Assembly (NCBI GenBank): GCA_947174615.1
Contig: CAMWJQ010000136.1
Span: 1 to 9,082, forward strand
Direction of reading: 5' to 3'
Source of the DNA: an uncultured Lachnospiraceae bacterium
Lineage (GTDB): Bacteria; Bacillota; Clostridia; Lachnospirales; Lachnospiraceae
DNA length: 9,082 bases
Part shown: positions 1-6,642 of the stretch, piece after piece
How the letters are laid out: the number at the start of each line of letters is the position of its first letter
How positions within the stretch are numbered: position 1 is the stretch's first letter
Position numbers and translations under genes: made by a program
Notes under the pieces: model-generated
What the model was told of the DNA's origin: nothing
The model's database searches: none
The model's input: the letters and a program-made list of their open reading frames with translations, nothing else

Positions 1-84
1 ATGTTTATACGAATTTCTTATAAGATTTTCTCTCTATGACTTCATGCTTTGCGTCCATTTATCACTAAATGTTTGCCCTTTATG
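1..84 (-). promoter_or_regulatory. Cyclic-di-GMP-I (GEMM-I) riboswitch aptamer, 3' part unclear
   Basis: Read on the minus strand, positions 78-71 give GGGCAAAC, then a 5-bp stem (70-66 with 61-57, AUUUA/UAAAU) closed by a GUGA tetraloop of the GNRA type (65-62), then GGACGCAAAGC (56-46). This order, GGCAAAC - stem with GNRA loop - GGACGCAAAGC, is the signature of the c-di-GMP-I aptamer, in which the GNRA loop docks into a receptor and the A of the GCAAAG stretch stacks between the ligand bases. The likely transcription start is only about 6 nt upstream. The second half (45-1) should hold the tetraloop receptor helix, but I cannot draw it convincingly and it may run past the window edge. The regulated gene lies off the left edge, so ON or OFF logic cannot be told. 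Confidence 0.8.
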
Positions 85-90
85 TTTATG

Positions 91-119
91 ATATTACCAC
101 TTTTATCCAGGTAATGCAA
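91..119 (-). promoter_or_regulatory. Sigma-A promoter with extended -10 for the riboswitch transcript
   Basis: On the minus strand a -35 box TTGCAT (119-114) is followed by exactly 17 bp and a -10 box TAATAT (96-91), preceded by TG-n, an extended -10. AT-rich sequence upstream (120-140) could serve as an UP element. The predicted start near 84 puts the riboswitch core almost at the 5' end of the RNA, which is the usual arrangement and supports both calls. Confidence 0.7.
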
Positions 120-128
120 TCCTTTTTT

Positions 129-166
129 CAAGTATTTTCTTGTATTTTTATAAGCTTTTGCTTATA
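129..166. repeat. Two adjacent inverted repeats upstream of the riboswitch promoter
   Basis: Two dyads lie between the ftsH terminator and the riboswitch promoter: TATAAGC/GCTTATA with a 4-nt spacer at 149-166, and CAAG/CTTG with a 6-nt spacer at 129-142. Neither is followed by a convincing T-run on the minus strand. They could be operator sites or simply AT-rich symmetry; no regulator can be named. Confidence 0.35.
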
Positions 167-171
167 TATTG

Positions 172-200
172 AAAAAAAGCGGGGGAACCATTCCCCCGCT
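172..200 (-). terminator. Intrinsic terminator of ftsH
   Basis: On the minus strand a 10-bp perfect, GC-rich stem (AGCGGGGGAA/TTCCCCCGCT, positions 200-178) with a 3-nt loop is followed directly by a run of seven T (178-172). It begins 2 nt after the ftsH stop codon. This is a textbook Rho-independent terminator and marks the end of the spoIIE-tilS-hpt-ftsH unit. Confidence 0.95.
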
Positions 201-202
201 CC

Positions 203-2005
203 TTAACAAAACAGCGCCTCAAACTCTTCCCTGCCAATCTTCTCCTTTTCCAGCAGAAGATCTGCGCAGGCATGAAGCACCTGCTCATGTTTCATGATAA
301 TATCCTTCGCCTTCTTATAGCAGTCGTCCACGATCGCCTTGACCTCAACGTCAATCTCGCTCGCCACTGCCTCTGAATGACTTCTTGTGTGTGCCAAATC
401 ACGACCGATAAACACCTCGTTGTCATCCTCATCATAGTTTATGACGCCGATATTTTCTGAAAAACCGAATTTCGTGACCATTGCCCGCGCGACCTTGGTC
501 GCCTTCTTGATGTCACTTGACGCCCCTGTCGTCACATCATCGAAAATAATCTCCTCCGCGATGCGCCCTCCAAGAGAAACCATGATATCCTGCAGCATCC
601 TGCCCTTGGTGTTAAACATCTCGTCCCTCTCAGGAAGGGGCATCGTATAGCCCGCCGCGCCAAGTCCCGTCGGTATGATGGACACCGTATATACTGGTCC
701 GACATCGGGGAGCACATGGAACAAAATCGCATGCCCTGCCTCATGGTAGGCAGTGATCTTCTTTTCTTTCTCTGAAATAATACGGCTCTTCTTCTCCGAA
801 CCGATACCTACTTTGATAAATGCCTGCTTGATGTCCCCTTGTTTAATAAATGCGCGGTTTTCCTTTGCCGCAAGGATTGCCGACTCATTCAATAGATTCT
901 CCAGGTCTGCCCCTGTAAAGCCCGCTGTCGTCTGCGCTACCTGCTTTAAGTCCACGTCCTCGGAGAGCGGCTTGTTCTTTGCGTGCACATTCAGGATTTC
1001 CTCTCTGCCGCCCACATCTGGCGGTGAAACTGTAATCTTTCTGTCGAAGCGTCCCGGACGAAGAATAGCCGGGTCTAAAATATCAACACGATTTGTCGCA
1101 GCCATCACGATAATGCCCTCGTTTGTGCCAAATCCGTCCATCTCGACCAGCATTTGGTTCAGTGTCTGCTCGCGCTCATCATGACCTCCGCCCATACCAG
1201 TCCCGCGTCGTCTCGCCACTGCGTCAATCTCGTCGATAAACACAATACACGGTGCATTCTTCTTCGCCTCCGCAAACAGATCACGCACTCTCGACGCGCC
1301 GACACCGACAAACATCTCCACAAAATCCGAACCTGATATGGAGAAAAACGGCACGTTCGCCTCGCCCGCGATTGCCTTTGCCAACAATGTCTTACCTGTA
1401 CCCGGCGCTCCCTCCAAGAGCACGCCCTTGGGAATTCTCGCACCGACCTTCGTATATTTTGCAGGGTCCTTCAGGAAATCCACGATTTCCTCTAAGTCCT
1501 CTTTCTCCTCCTTCAGACCAGCCACATCTTTGAGTGTGACCTCCCCGCCTGTCATGAGGCGAGCCCTGCTCTTGCCGAAATTCATCATCTTGCCGCCGCT
1601 GTTGCCAGCATTCTGTGCATTCATCATGCTGAACATAAACACCACAACCACCAGAAGCATCAGCAGTGGTAGCAGCTCTGTGATAAACCAATTCTCCTGC
1701 GGCACATCCTTCACAATCGGTTCTATGTTATAGCTTTTAACCAGCTCCTGCACATCCACTACATCCGACACGTAGAGATTTCGCTGCTGATTGTCCCTCA
1801 ATGTAATGCGCAGCATTCCCGTTGGCACCTGCACATTCGGATGAATCTCCACATCCACAACCAGCCCCTCCTCCATCTCAGAGACAAACTGTCCCATCGT
1901 GTAGGAACCGCTGCTGCCGCTGTTTGTGCTCGCCCAGATCAAGACCAGCACCAAAATTAATATGAATATAAATGTTAAATTAATTCCTTTTGCACCTTTT
2001 CCCAA
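203..2005 (-). CDS. ftsH: ATP-dependent zinc metalloprotease FtsH
   Basis: FtsH is a membrane-anchored hexameric AAA+ protease that unfolds and degrades misplaced membrane proteins and short-lived regulators. The 600-residue product has a first membrane helix at about 11-27, a short extracytoplasmic domain and a second helix at about 109-128. The AAA module has Walker A GAPGTGKT (199-206), the pore loop MFVGVG (231-236), Walker B FIDEID (256-261) and arginine-finger region RPGRFDR (316-322). The zinc motif HEAGH (421-425) and the likely third ligand D498 (TTGASSD) are present. Length is slightly short of the roughly 610-640 usual, mainly at the C-terminal tail. The start codon is TTG, chosen because a strong Shine-Dalgarno sits 7 nt upstream and the first membrane helix follows at once. 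The gene is last in its operon, 29 nt after hpt, the order seen across Firmicutes. Confidence 0.98.
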   Translation of the reverse strand: MGKGAKGINLTFIFILILVLVLIWASTNSGSSGSYTMGQFVSEMEEGLVVDVEIHPNVQVPTGMLRITLRDNQQRNLYVSDVVDVQELVKSYNIEPIVKDVPQENWFITELLPLLMLLVVVVFMFSMMNAQNAGNSGGKMMNFGKSRARLMTGGEVTLKDVAGLKEEKEDLEEIVDFLKDPAKYTKVGARIPKGVLLEGAPGTGKTLLAKAIAGEANVPFFSISGSDFVEMFVGVGASRVRDLFAEAKKNAPCIVFIDEIDAVARRRGTGMGGGHDEREQTLNQMLVEMDGFGTNEGIIVMAATNRVDILDPAILRPGRFDRKITVSPPDVGGREEILNVHAKNKPLSEDVDLKQVAQTTAGFTGADLENLLNESAILAAKENRAFIKQGDIKQAFIKVGIGSEKKSRIISEKEKKITAYHEAGHAILFHVLPDVGPVYTVSIIPTGLGAAGYTMPLPERDEMFNTKGRMLQDIMVSLGGRIAEEIIFDDVTTGASSDIKKATKVARAMVTKFGFSENIGVINYDEDDNEVFIGRDLAHTRSHSEAVASEIDVEVKAIVDDCYKKAKDIIMKHEQVLHACADLLLEKEKIGREEFEALFC

Positions 2006-2012
2006 TTTCTGT

Positions 2013-2020
2013 CTCCTCCC
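2013..2020 (-). promoter_or_regulatory. Ribosome binding site that fixes the TTG start of ftsH
   Basis: The minus strand reads GGGAGGAG at 2020-2013, then 7 nt, then TTG (2005-2003). The strong purine-rich site at ideal spacing supports initiation at the rare TTG codon rather than at an internal ATG, which would cut into the membrane anchor. Confidence 0.85.
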
Positions 2021-2034
2021 GGTCCTGTCCCCGC

Positions 2035-2565
2035 CTATTCTCCGTCAAGCTCAACCACTCCGATATACGGAAGGTTCCTGTAACGCTGGTCATAGTCAAG
2101 ACCATATCCTACCACAAATTCGTCAGGTATCTCGAAACCTGTGTAGTCCACCTTCACATCCACAACACGGCGCTCCGGCTTGTCGAGCAGTGTGCACAGC
2201 CTCATGCTCTTTGGTCCGCGCTGCCCCAGAAGGTCCAGCAGATAACTCAGCGTCCTGCCGGAATCTACAATATCCTCCACGACAATCACGTCCTTGTCCT
2301 TTAACGGCTCGTCGAGGTCCTTCACAATCCTGACAACGCCGCTCGATTTTGTGTTGCTGCCATAGCTTGACACAGACATAAAATCCAGCGACACCGGCAC
2401 TGTGATGCGCTTGGCAAGCTCGCACATAAAAAAGCTGCCCCCCTTGAGCACACATACCAAATGTACCTGTCTGCCTGCATAATCTCGGCTTATCTCCTCG
2501 CCGATTGCCTTGATTCTGGCATCCACCTCTTCCTCTGACAACAAGACTTTGATCCTCTCAGCCAT
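2035..2565 (-). CDS. hpt: Hypoxanthine-guanine phosphoribosyltransferase
   Basis: This cytosolic purine-salvage enzyme joins hypoxanthine or guanine to PRPP, giving IMP or GMP and pyrophosphate. The 176-residue length is normal for bacterial Hpt. Visible motifs are the KGG turn (41-43) that contacts pyrophosphate, the flexible loop around SSYGS (66-70), the PRPP-binding signature VVEDIVDSGRTL (95-106) and the purine-side C-terminal segment with VGYGLD and YRNLPYIG (about 152-169). The ATG is preceded by AAGGAGGA at 7-nt spacing. It sits 33 nt after tilS and 29 nt before ftsH; this tilS-hpt-ftsH order is conserved in Firmicutes, where TilS and Hpt are reported to interact and activate ftsH in Bacillus subtilis. 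Confidence 0.96.
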   Translation of the reverse strand: MAERIKVLLSEEEVDARIKAIGEEISRDYAGRQVHLVCVLKGGSFFMCELAKRITVPVSLDFMSVSSYGSNTKSSGVVRIVKDLDEPLKDKDVIVVEDIVDSGRTLSYLLDLLGQRGPKSMRLCTLLDKPERRVVDVKVDYTGFEIPDEFVVGYGLDYDQRYRNLPYIGVVELDGE

Positions 2566-2598
2566 ATCTGGGTCCTCCTTTGTTTGATCGACACCTGC

Positions 2599-4026
2599 TC
2601 ATACACGCATTTGTTCAAAATCCAAGCACAGTATCCTTTTCGTATGTTCACTGACCTTGTAATAATTGCTGATGCGCTCCCCGACGAGCCAGATCACATG
2701 GTTCGCATCCGCCACAAGAAAAAGCCGCTCACGCTCTGACTGCGGTATTTTGCGGTCAATGAGATACGCCTTCAAGGTCTTTTTCTGATTCATGTTATTT
2801 ACTGTCAGATAATCTCCCGGTTTGCGGGTTCTTATGACAATACTATCTCTTATTTTATCATAATCAATCCATTTCGTATACTTATTTTCTGGAATATTTT
2901 TAAAATCGAAGGCATTCTTTTCCAGAGAAAGAACTGCTGCCCGCAGCTTCTGATTGTTTCCAAGCAAAAATTCAAGTCCCTCCCCCGCCTCAAGCCGTGT
3001 GCGGTCCTCCTCTGAAACGGTACATTCCGGCAATACAGTCTCCTGCCTTTGACCGTTTTCTTCCTTATAGATGGAAATGCCTGTGTAATCCCGCCTTGCC
3101 CGCAGTCCATGCGGAAGGCAAATCTCTCTGCTGCACTGGCTGTCGAGCAGCCGCTGCACCTGACGGATATGGACTGTCTCCAAATCTTTTCTGCTGCCGC
3201 CAGCCTGCGCGAGCACCTCCATCACCACATACCCCTGTACTGTCTTGTGCAGCCGCAGGAATTTTTGTCTGTCAATCGAAAAAACACCCTGTCTCTCTCT
3301 GACACAGGTTCGAATCCCTTGCTCTGTCATATCTGCAATCAGTTCATATGCTTCACGCATTCGTTCACTCGCACTGCTGATGTGCGCCACTGCCGCAGGG
3401 CTGATTTCACGCACTGCCGTATCCAGTATATGATGGCGAATGACATTCCTTGAATAAGTATCCTCCAAATTCGTGCTGTCTATACAATATGACATCGTTC
3501 TTTCCTGCAAAAAAAGCTCAATTTCTTGTCGGGAAAGACATAGCAGCGGTCGAATGATCTGCCCACGCACTGGATGAATCCCTGTGAGCCCCCGAATGGA
3601 TGTTCCTCTAAACAAATGAAATAAAACTGTCTCGCAGCTGTCATTTTTGTTGTGCGCGACGGCAATTTTGCCTCTTTGGGCGCCAAGCACACGCTCAAAC
3701 GCCTCATAGCGCACCTGTCTGCCTGCCTCCTCCGTGGAGATACGGCTTTTGCACGCCAGCGCCGCCACATCCTCCTCCACCAGTGTGAAAGAAAGACCGT
3801 ACTTCACACACAGCTGTCTGACATACGCCGCATCCTTTGCAGCGTCTGGGCGGATGAGATGGTTGATGTGGACGACCTTGATCTCTATTGGGATTATTTT
3901 TTCGATCTCAAGGAGCATCAACAGCAGGCAGACTGAATCTGCACCGCCAGAAACGCCTGCCACGATGCAGTCCCCCTCCTCGATCATCCGGTATTCCTTT
4001 ACATACTGCAATACTTTGCCAATCAT
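2599..4026 (-). CDS. tilS: tRNA(Ile)-lysidine synthase
   Basis: TilS uses ATP and lysine to convert C34 of the CAU-anticodon tRNA-Ile to lysidine, changing decoding from AUG to AUA; it is essential. The 475-residue protein carries the N-type ATP pyrophosphatase P-loop SGGADS (26-31), the VVHINH strand (51-56), the AHNKNDSCETVLFHLFRG segment (124-141) matching the family AHHxDDxxET helix, and DSTN (183-186) with the RN..RH turn. A C-terminal TilS domain (about 375-475, with RKPGDY and LKAYLIDRKIPQ) is present, so this is the long form. I start at the ATG at 4026 because AGAGG lies 7 nt upstream and the P-loop is then at the normal distance. The frame stays open upstream to 4080, but that stretch overlaps the end of spoIIE and adds 18 residues unlike the family. 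The gap from spoIIE is 28 nt. Confidence 0.95.
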   Translation of the reverse strand: MIGKVLQYVKEYRMIEEGDCIVAGVSGGADSVCLLLMLLEIEKIIPIEIKVVHINHLIRPDAAKDAAYVRQLCVKYGLSFTLVEEDVAALACKSRISTEEAGRQVRYEAFERVLGAQRGKIAVAHNKNDSCETVLFHLFRGTSIRGLTGIHPVRGQIIRPLLCLSRQEIELFLQERTMSYCIDSTNLEDTYSRNVIRHHILDTAVREISPAAVAHISSASERMREAYELIADMTEQGIRTCVRERQGVFSIDRQKFLRLHKTVQGYVVMEVLAQAGGSRKDLETVHIRQVQRLLDSQCSREICLPHGLRARRDYTGISIYKEENGQRQETVLPECTVSEEDRTRLEAGEGLEFLLGNNQKLRAAVLSLEKNAFDFKNIPENKYTKWIDYDKIRDSIVIRTRKPGDYLTVNNMNQKKTLKAYLIDRKIPQSERERLFLVADANHVIWLVGERISNYYKVSEHTKRILCLDFEQMRV

Positions 4027-4054
4027 TTGTATACCTCTGCTATATACATCAGAA

Positions 4055-5305
4055 TCATGCCTCTGTGCGCCGCTTGACACAGCACGTAAGGACCGTCATA
4101 TCATCCCGGATACGGCCGCCCTGACTGTTGATTGCATAGCGGAGAAGATAATCCGCCATCTCTTTGGGATTCAAGATCTGGCTTCTGGCAATGAGATCCC
4201 GCAGCCTGCCATCCGCCTCACTCTCGATCGCATCTGAGATTCCGTCAGACACCATGATGAGCATATCCGCATCCGAGAGTTTCACACTCTGCGTAATCGG
4301 GCTAAGCTCATCCATACTTCCGAGCGGAAGCGTATCGGCTGAAACCTCATCCACCCAGTTGCCGCGCTTGATATAGCTCGCCGCAGCCCCCGCCTTGACA
4401 AACTCCGCCTCGCCAGTCAGCAGATTGATCGCACAGACGTCAAGCGTCGTGAGATTGCAGCATCCGTTCTGTGCCGCGATCGCCCCGTTGACCATAGTAA
4501 ACGCCTTCTCCTTGCGAAATCCTGCCTCCAGAAAACGCTCCATAAACTCGATGACCGCCTGACTGTCCCTGCACGCCTGCTCACCGCTTCCCATGCCGTC
4601 TGCAAGCATCATAATAATCTGACTTTGATTATATTCCTCCAAGGAGAAATTGTCCCCTGAAACTTTTTCATCCTCCCGGACTGCCCTCGATATGGCGCTC
4701 AATACCGTGTAGCGCGGCTCGTCCTCGAAAATAAATGTATTGTATCCTCTGCCGACCGCCAGTGCGCTCTCACCGGATGGAACCAGCTTTCTGTCAAAAA
4801 AAGCGGACAGCAGCTCTCCCAGCACACTCGCAGAAATGGTGTGTCTGCCGACTGCACGCGCCTCGATGCTGATCTTGTTGCCACAGCGCCCATCCTTGGA
4901 GACCTCGCAGCTCCCCGGCGCACCGCCTTCTATATAAATCAGTTCCCTGACCACAATTCCCTGTCTTTTCAGAAAGTGTATCAGCGCTTTTCGCTTGTGT
5001 TCTACAGGCATACTCACATGCACGACAGTGTCCGCCACGTCTGCAAAAGCGCTCGAGATCTCGTCGAGATGGTTTGCAAAGACTTCTTTCGTCTCCCGAA
5101 TCTGCTGTCTGTAGAGCATGTCCCTTCTGTCGGCACAAATCTTTTCCGCCTGCGGTATATCACGATAAAGTCGTGCAAGCTCCTCATACGTCTCTGACAG
5201 ACAGTATAGCTTCCTCTTGCTGTAGCCATTAAACAAATATCCTTCCACAACGCCCGCTTTATTTTCTGCCTCTTTTGAAGCTCTGGATGTTCTTACCTTC
5301 AACAT
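4055..5305 (-). CDS. spoIIE: SpoIIE-type PP2C phosphatase lacking the membrane domain
   Basis: In sporulating Firmicutes SpoIIE dephosphorylates SpoIIAA to activate sigma-F in the forespore and interacts with FtsZ at the asymmetric septum. The C-terminal PP2C domain (about 190-410) has the metal-binding motifs intact: ADGMGSGEQ around D236, TTLDV (286-290), VSDG with D354 and RDDMTV with D401/D402. The N-terminal 180 residues are soluble and partly helical, resembling the end of the regulatory linker. No membrane helices are visible, whereas B. subtilis SpoIIE is about 827 residues with ten helices in the first 330. The short form is not an artefact of start choice: ATG is preceded by AGGGGG, an in-frame TAG lies at 5323-5321, and a promoter lies just upstream. 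It may be a cytosolic SpoIIE variant or a reduced gene in a poor sporulator. Confidence 0.88.
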   Translation of the reverse strand: MLKVRTSRASKEAENKAGVVEGYLFNGYSKRKLYCLSETYEELARLYRDIPQAEKICADRRDMLYRQQIRETKEVFANHLDEISSAFADVADTVVHVSMPVEHKRKALIHFLKRQGIVVRELIYIEGGAPGSCEVSKDGRCGNKISIEARAVGRHTISASVLGELLSAFFDRKLVPSGESALAVGRGYNTFIFEDEPRYTVLSAISRAVREDEKVSGDNFSLEEYNQSQIIMMLADGMGSGEQACRDSQAVIEFMERFLEAGFRKEKAFTMVNGAIAAQNGCCNLTTLDVCAINLLTGEAEFVKAGAAASYIKRGNWVDEVSADTLPLGSMDELSPITQSVKLSDADMLIMVSDGISDAIESEADGRLRDLIARSQILNPKEMADYLLRYAINSQGGRIRDDMTVLTCCVKRRTEA

Positions 5306-5359
5306 GATCTGGTTCCCCCTCTAATTCGCTATGACAACCCCGCATAAGGGTTTATTCAT

Positions 5360-5392
5360 AGTATAAAGTGCCGGACAATCATTTTTTGTCAA
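5360..5392 (-). promoter_or_regulatory. spoIIE promoter, sigma-A-like with 21-bp spacer (Spo0A-type)
   Basis: The minus strand has a perfect -35 TTGACA (5392-5387) and a good -10 TATACT (5365-5360), separated by 21 bp instead of 17. B. subtilis spoIIE and spoIIG promoters are known for 21-22 bp spacers that need phosphorylated Spo0A. The -35 overlaps a sequence reading TGTCAAA on the plus strand, 6 of 7 with the 0A box TGTCGAA, and a weaker TGTCAAT lies about 30 bp upstream (5425-5419). The A-rich stretch between them could act as an UP element. A start near 5353 gives a leader of about 48 nt, with a small AACCC/GGGTT hairpin (5352-5336) at its 5' end. Confidence 0.7.
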
Positions 5393-5440
5393 ACCTGTGC
5401 ATGTTTTTTTATTTTTTTATTGACAATAATCGCGCCCTGC

Positions 5441-5478
5441 AAAAATACACCGCTATCAGGTCCTGCCAAATAACGGTG
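5441..5478 (-). terminator. Intrinsic terminator after divIC
   Basis: On the minus strand CACCGTTAT (5478-5470) pairs with ATAGCGGTG (5456-5448), nine pairs with one G-T, around a 13-nt loop, followed by TATTTTTG (5447-5440). It starts 7 nt after the divIC stop codon. The long loop makes it weaker than the ftsH terminator, but it separates the hup-to-divIC unit from the spoIIE promoter. Confidence 0.75.
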
Positions 5479-5485
5479 CATCCTC

Positions 5486-5845
5486 TCAGTCAATTTCCTG
5501 AAATATGATCTCATTCTCATACACAAGCCCCAGTTTATCCTTCGCTACTTCTTCCGCATATTTCTTTGTCTTGGTGTACGTGGCAAACTCTTCAAGCTCC
5601 TTTGTGCGCTCCTCCTCCACGGTGATCTGCTGCAAAAGCTCCCGCTCCCTTGCGGCGTATACCTTTTCCTTCTGAATCAGGGAAATGGAGTTTACGCCGA
5701 CAACGCCCGTCATGATCATGATCGCAAGCATCGCAGCCGCCATTCCAAGGCGGTTTTCATTCTTGGCTCGGAGGAACTGCGGCGTTTTTCTCTTTGGTCT
5801 TTTTGCTTTTTTGGTGCTTCCTTTTCTTTTTACGCTTTTTGCCAT
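5486..5845 (-). CDS. divIC: Septum formation initiator DivIC (FtsB-like)
   Basis: DivIC is a small bitopic division protein that forms a complex with FtsL and DivIB and helps activate septal wall synthesis. The 119-residue product has a very basic cytoplasmic tail (1-33), one membrane helix (about 35-57), an extracytoplasmic coiled coil (about 58-92) and the family C-terminal motif AKDKLGLVYENEIIF (101-115). The ATG at 5845 is chosen because GGAGG at 5859-5855 lies 9 nt upstream; a GTG at 5866 in the same frame would add seven residues but lies upstream of that site. The first 89 nt overlap the end of yabQ in another frame, so translation is probably coupled. A terminator follows. The gene order yabQ-divIC is the standard Firmicute order. 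Confidence 0.9.
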   Translation of the reverse strand: MAKSVKRKGSTKKAKRPKRKTPQFLRAKNENRLGMAAAMLAIMIMTGVVGVNSISLIQKEKVYAARERELLQQITVEEERTKELEEFATYTKTKKYAEEVAKDKLGLVYENEIIFQEID

Positions 5846-6308
5846 GTTTTGTTTCCTCCTTTCCACCTTTTGCCTTTTTTTGTAAATACATTTTCATTTT
5901 ATGACGATTTTCTGCACACGTCAACCGAATTTTGGTGAATAATTTGTGAAATCTGCCGACAAAAAAGTGCTTGACGAACCGAAACAGCCGTCCGATGGTC
6001 TTATCAATCACAAAATAGCACCATTTTACAAAAAAACGACCAATGGTCAGTGCATAAAAGAACATCCCCACTGCTGCGCCCAGCACTGCCGCAAAGCGGA
6101 TCACACCATTATTCCCATAATAGAGCAGCGTGAAGCTCAGCCCAAAGCAGGCTGTCCAGTACAGAATATCCTCAAGATCCACGATGATGCGTGCATGTCT
6201 GACAAGACGCCGAATCAGACGAATCAGATCATATACAAACGCCATAAAGACGCCCGTCATAATCGATGCCAGCCAGAAATGCCACTCCCTAACAATCTCC
6301 CTACTCAT
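5757..6308 (-). CDS. yabQ: Spore cortex biosynthesis protein YabQ
   Basis: YabQ is a membrane protein of the mother cell, required for spore cortex formation in B. subtilis and made under sigma-E control; its biochemical role is not known. The 183-residue product shows three to four hydrophobic segments (about 11-30, 48-64, 69-88 and a weaker one near 92-101), with the family-typical YDLIR..R stretch after the first helix. After residue 130 comes a very lysine-rich soluble tail (about 138-175), unusual in size and entirely or largely encoded over the divIC ribosome binding site and first codons. Its ATG overlaps the yabP stop by one base (TGATG), so the pair is translationally coupled. Identification rests on context plus membrane pattern and is firm. 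Confidence 0.88.
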   Translation of the reverse strand: MSREIVREWHFWLASIMTGVFMAFVYDLIRLIRRLVRHARIIVDLEDILYWTACFGLSFTLLYYGNNGVIRFAAVLGAAVGMFFYALTIGRFFVKWCYFVIDKTIGRLFRFVKHFFVGRFHKLFTKIRLTCAENRHKMKMYLQKKAKGGKEETKHGKKRKKKRKHQKSKKTKEKNAAVPPSQE

Positions 6309-6598
6309 CAGCCAAACAGGCGTGTAAGCAGCCCTTCTCCTTTTTTCGCCAGTGTATTCTTGTCAGCGTAAGACAGGGAATCCACCTTCCCGTCCACATC
6401 CGCCTCTCCCTTCTCCAAATCCAGCCGCCCTACATGCAGACCGCTGCCCTTGATGGCGAGCATCCCATCCACCGTCTCCATCAGAATATTATTTTCATCA
6501 AAAGAATGAACCTCAACCACCCCTGTGACCTTGCAGTCCCGCCGCTGCTCCATACTGAACTTGTGCTTGCTTTCCATCGTCAATATGCCTTCTCCCAT
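6308..6598 (-). CDS. yabP: Sporulation protein YabP
   Basis: YabP is a small YabP/YqfC-family protein required in the mother cell for spore cortex assembly. The 96-residue product has the family core: RDCKVTGVVEVHSFDEN (20-36), the LMETVDGMLAIKGSGLHV strand pair (39-56) and the LDLEKGEADVDGKVDSLSY stretch, ending in the short GLLTRLFG tail. Two starts are possible. The ATG at 6598 has GGGAG 7 nt upstream. The ATG at 6577 (MESKHKFS) gives a product closer to the family and has GGGAGAAGG upstream; it is also the better start for RNA from the sigma-E-like promoter, whose predicted 5' end would cut the first binding site. The stop codon overlaps the yabQ start. Confidence 0.92.
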   Translation of the reverse strand: MGEGILTMESKHKFSMEQRRDCKVTGVVEVHSFDENNILMETVDGMLAIKGSGLHVGRLDLEKGEADVDGKVDSLSYADKNTLAKKGEGLLTRLFG

Positions 6599-6613
6599 AC
6601 GAGTACTCCCTAT

Positions 6614-6642
6614 ATTATATGGGCGGGATGGCGCTTATATGT
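6614..6642 (-). promoter_or_regulatory. Sigma-E-like promoter for yabP-yabQ
   Basis: The minus strand has ACATATA at 6642-6636 (6 of 7 with the sigma-E -35 consensus KMATATW), a 14-bp spacer and CATATAAT at 6621-6614 (7 of 8 with the -10 consensus CATACAHT). The spacer length is that of mother-cell sigma-E promoters. It overlaps the rqcP stop codon and lies directly before yabP, a known sigma-E gene in B. subtilis. Thus yabPQ could be switched on in the mother cell independently of hup-rqcP readthrough. Confidence 0.65.

Noticed and set aside
753..1184. Plus-strand open frame of 143 codons inside ftsH
   Set aside because: It lies wholly inside the ftsH AAA region in antisense, has no binding site or family likeness, and is explained by codon bias of ftsH.
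4027..4080. Upstream extension of tilS by 18 codons
   Set aside because: It overlaps the end of spoIIE, has no good binding site and adds residues absent from TilS proteins; the ATG at 4026 has AGAGG at ideal spacing.
5946..6371. Plus-strand open frame of 141 codons across yabQ and yabP
   Set aside because: It is antisense to two well-supported genes and lacks any recognisable domain or ribosome binding site.
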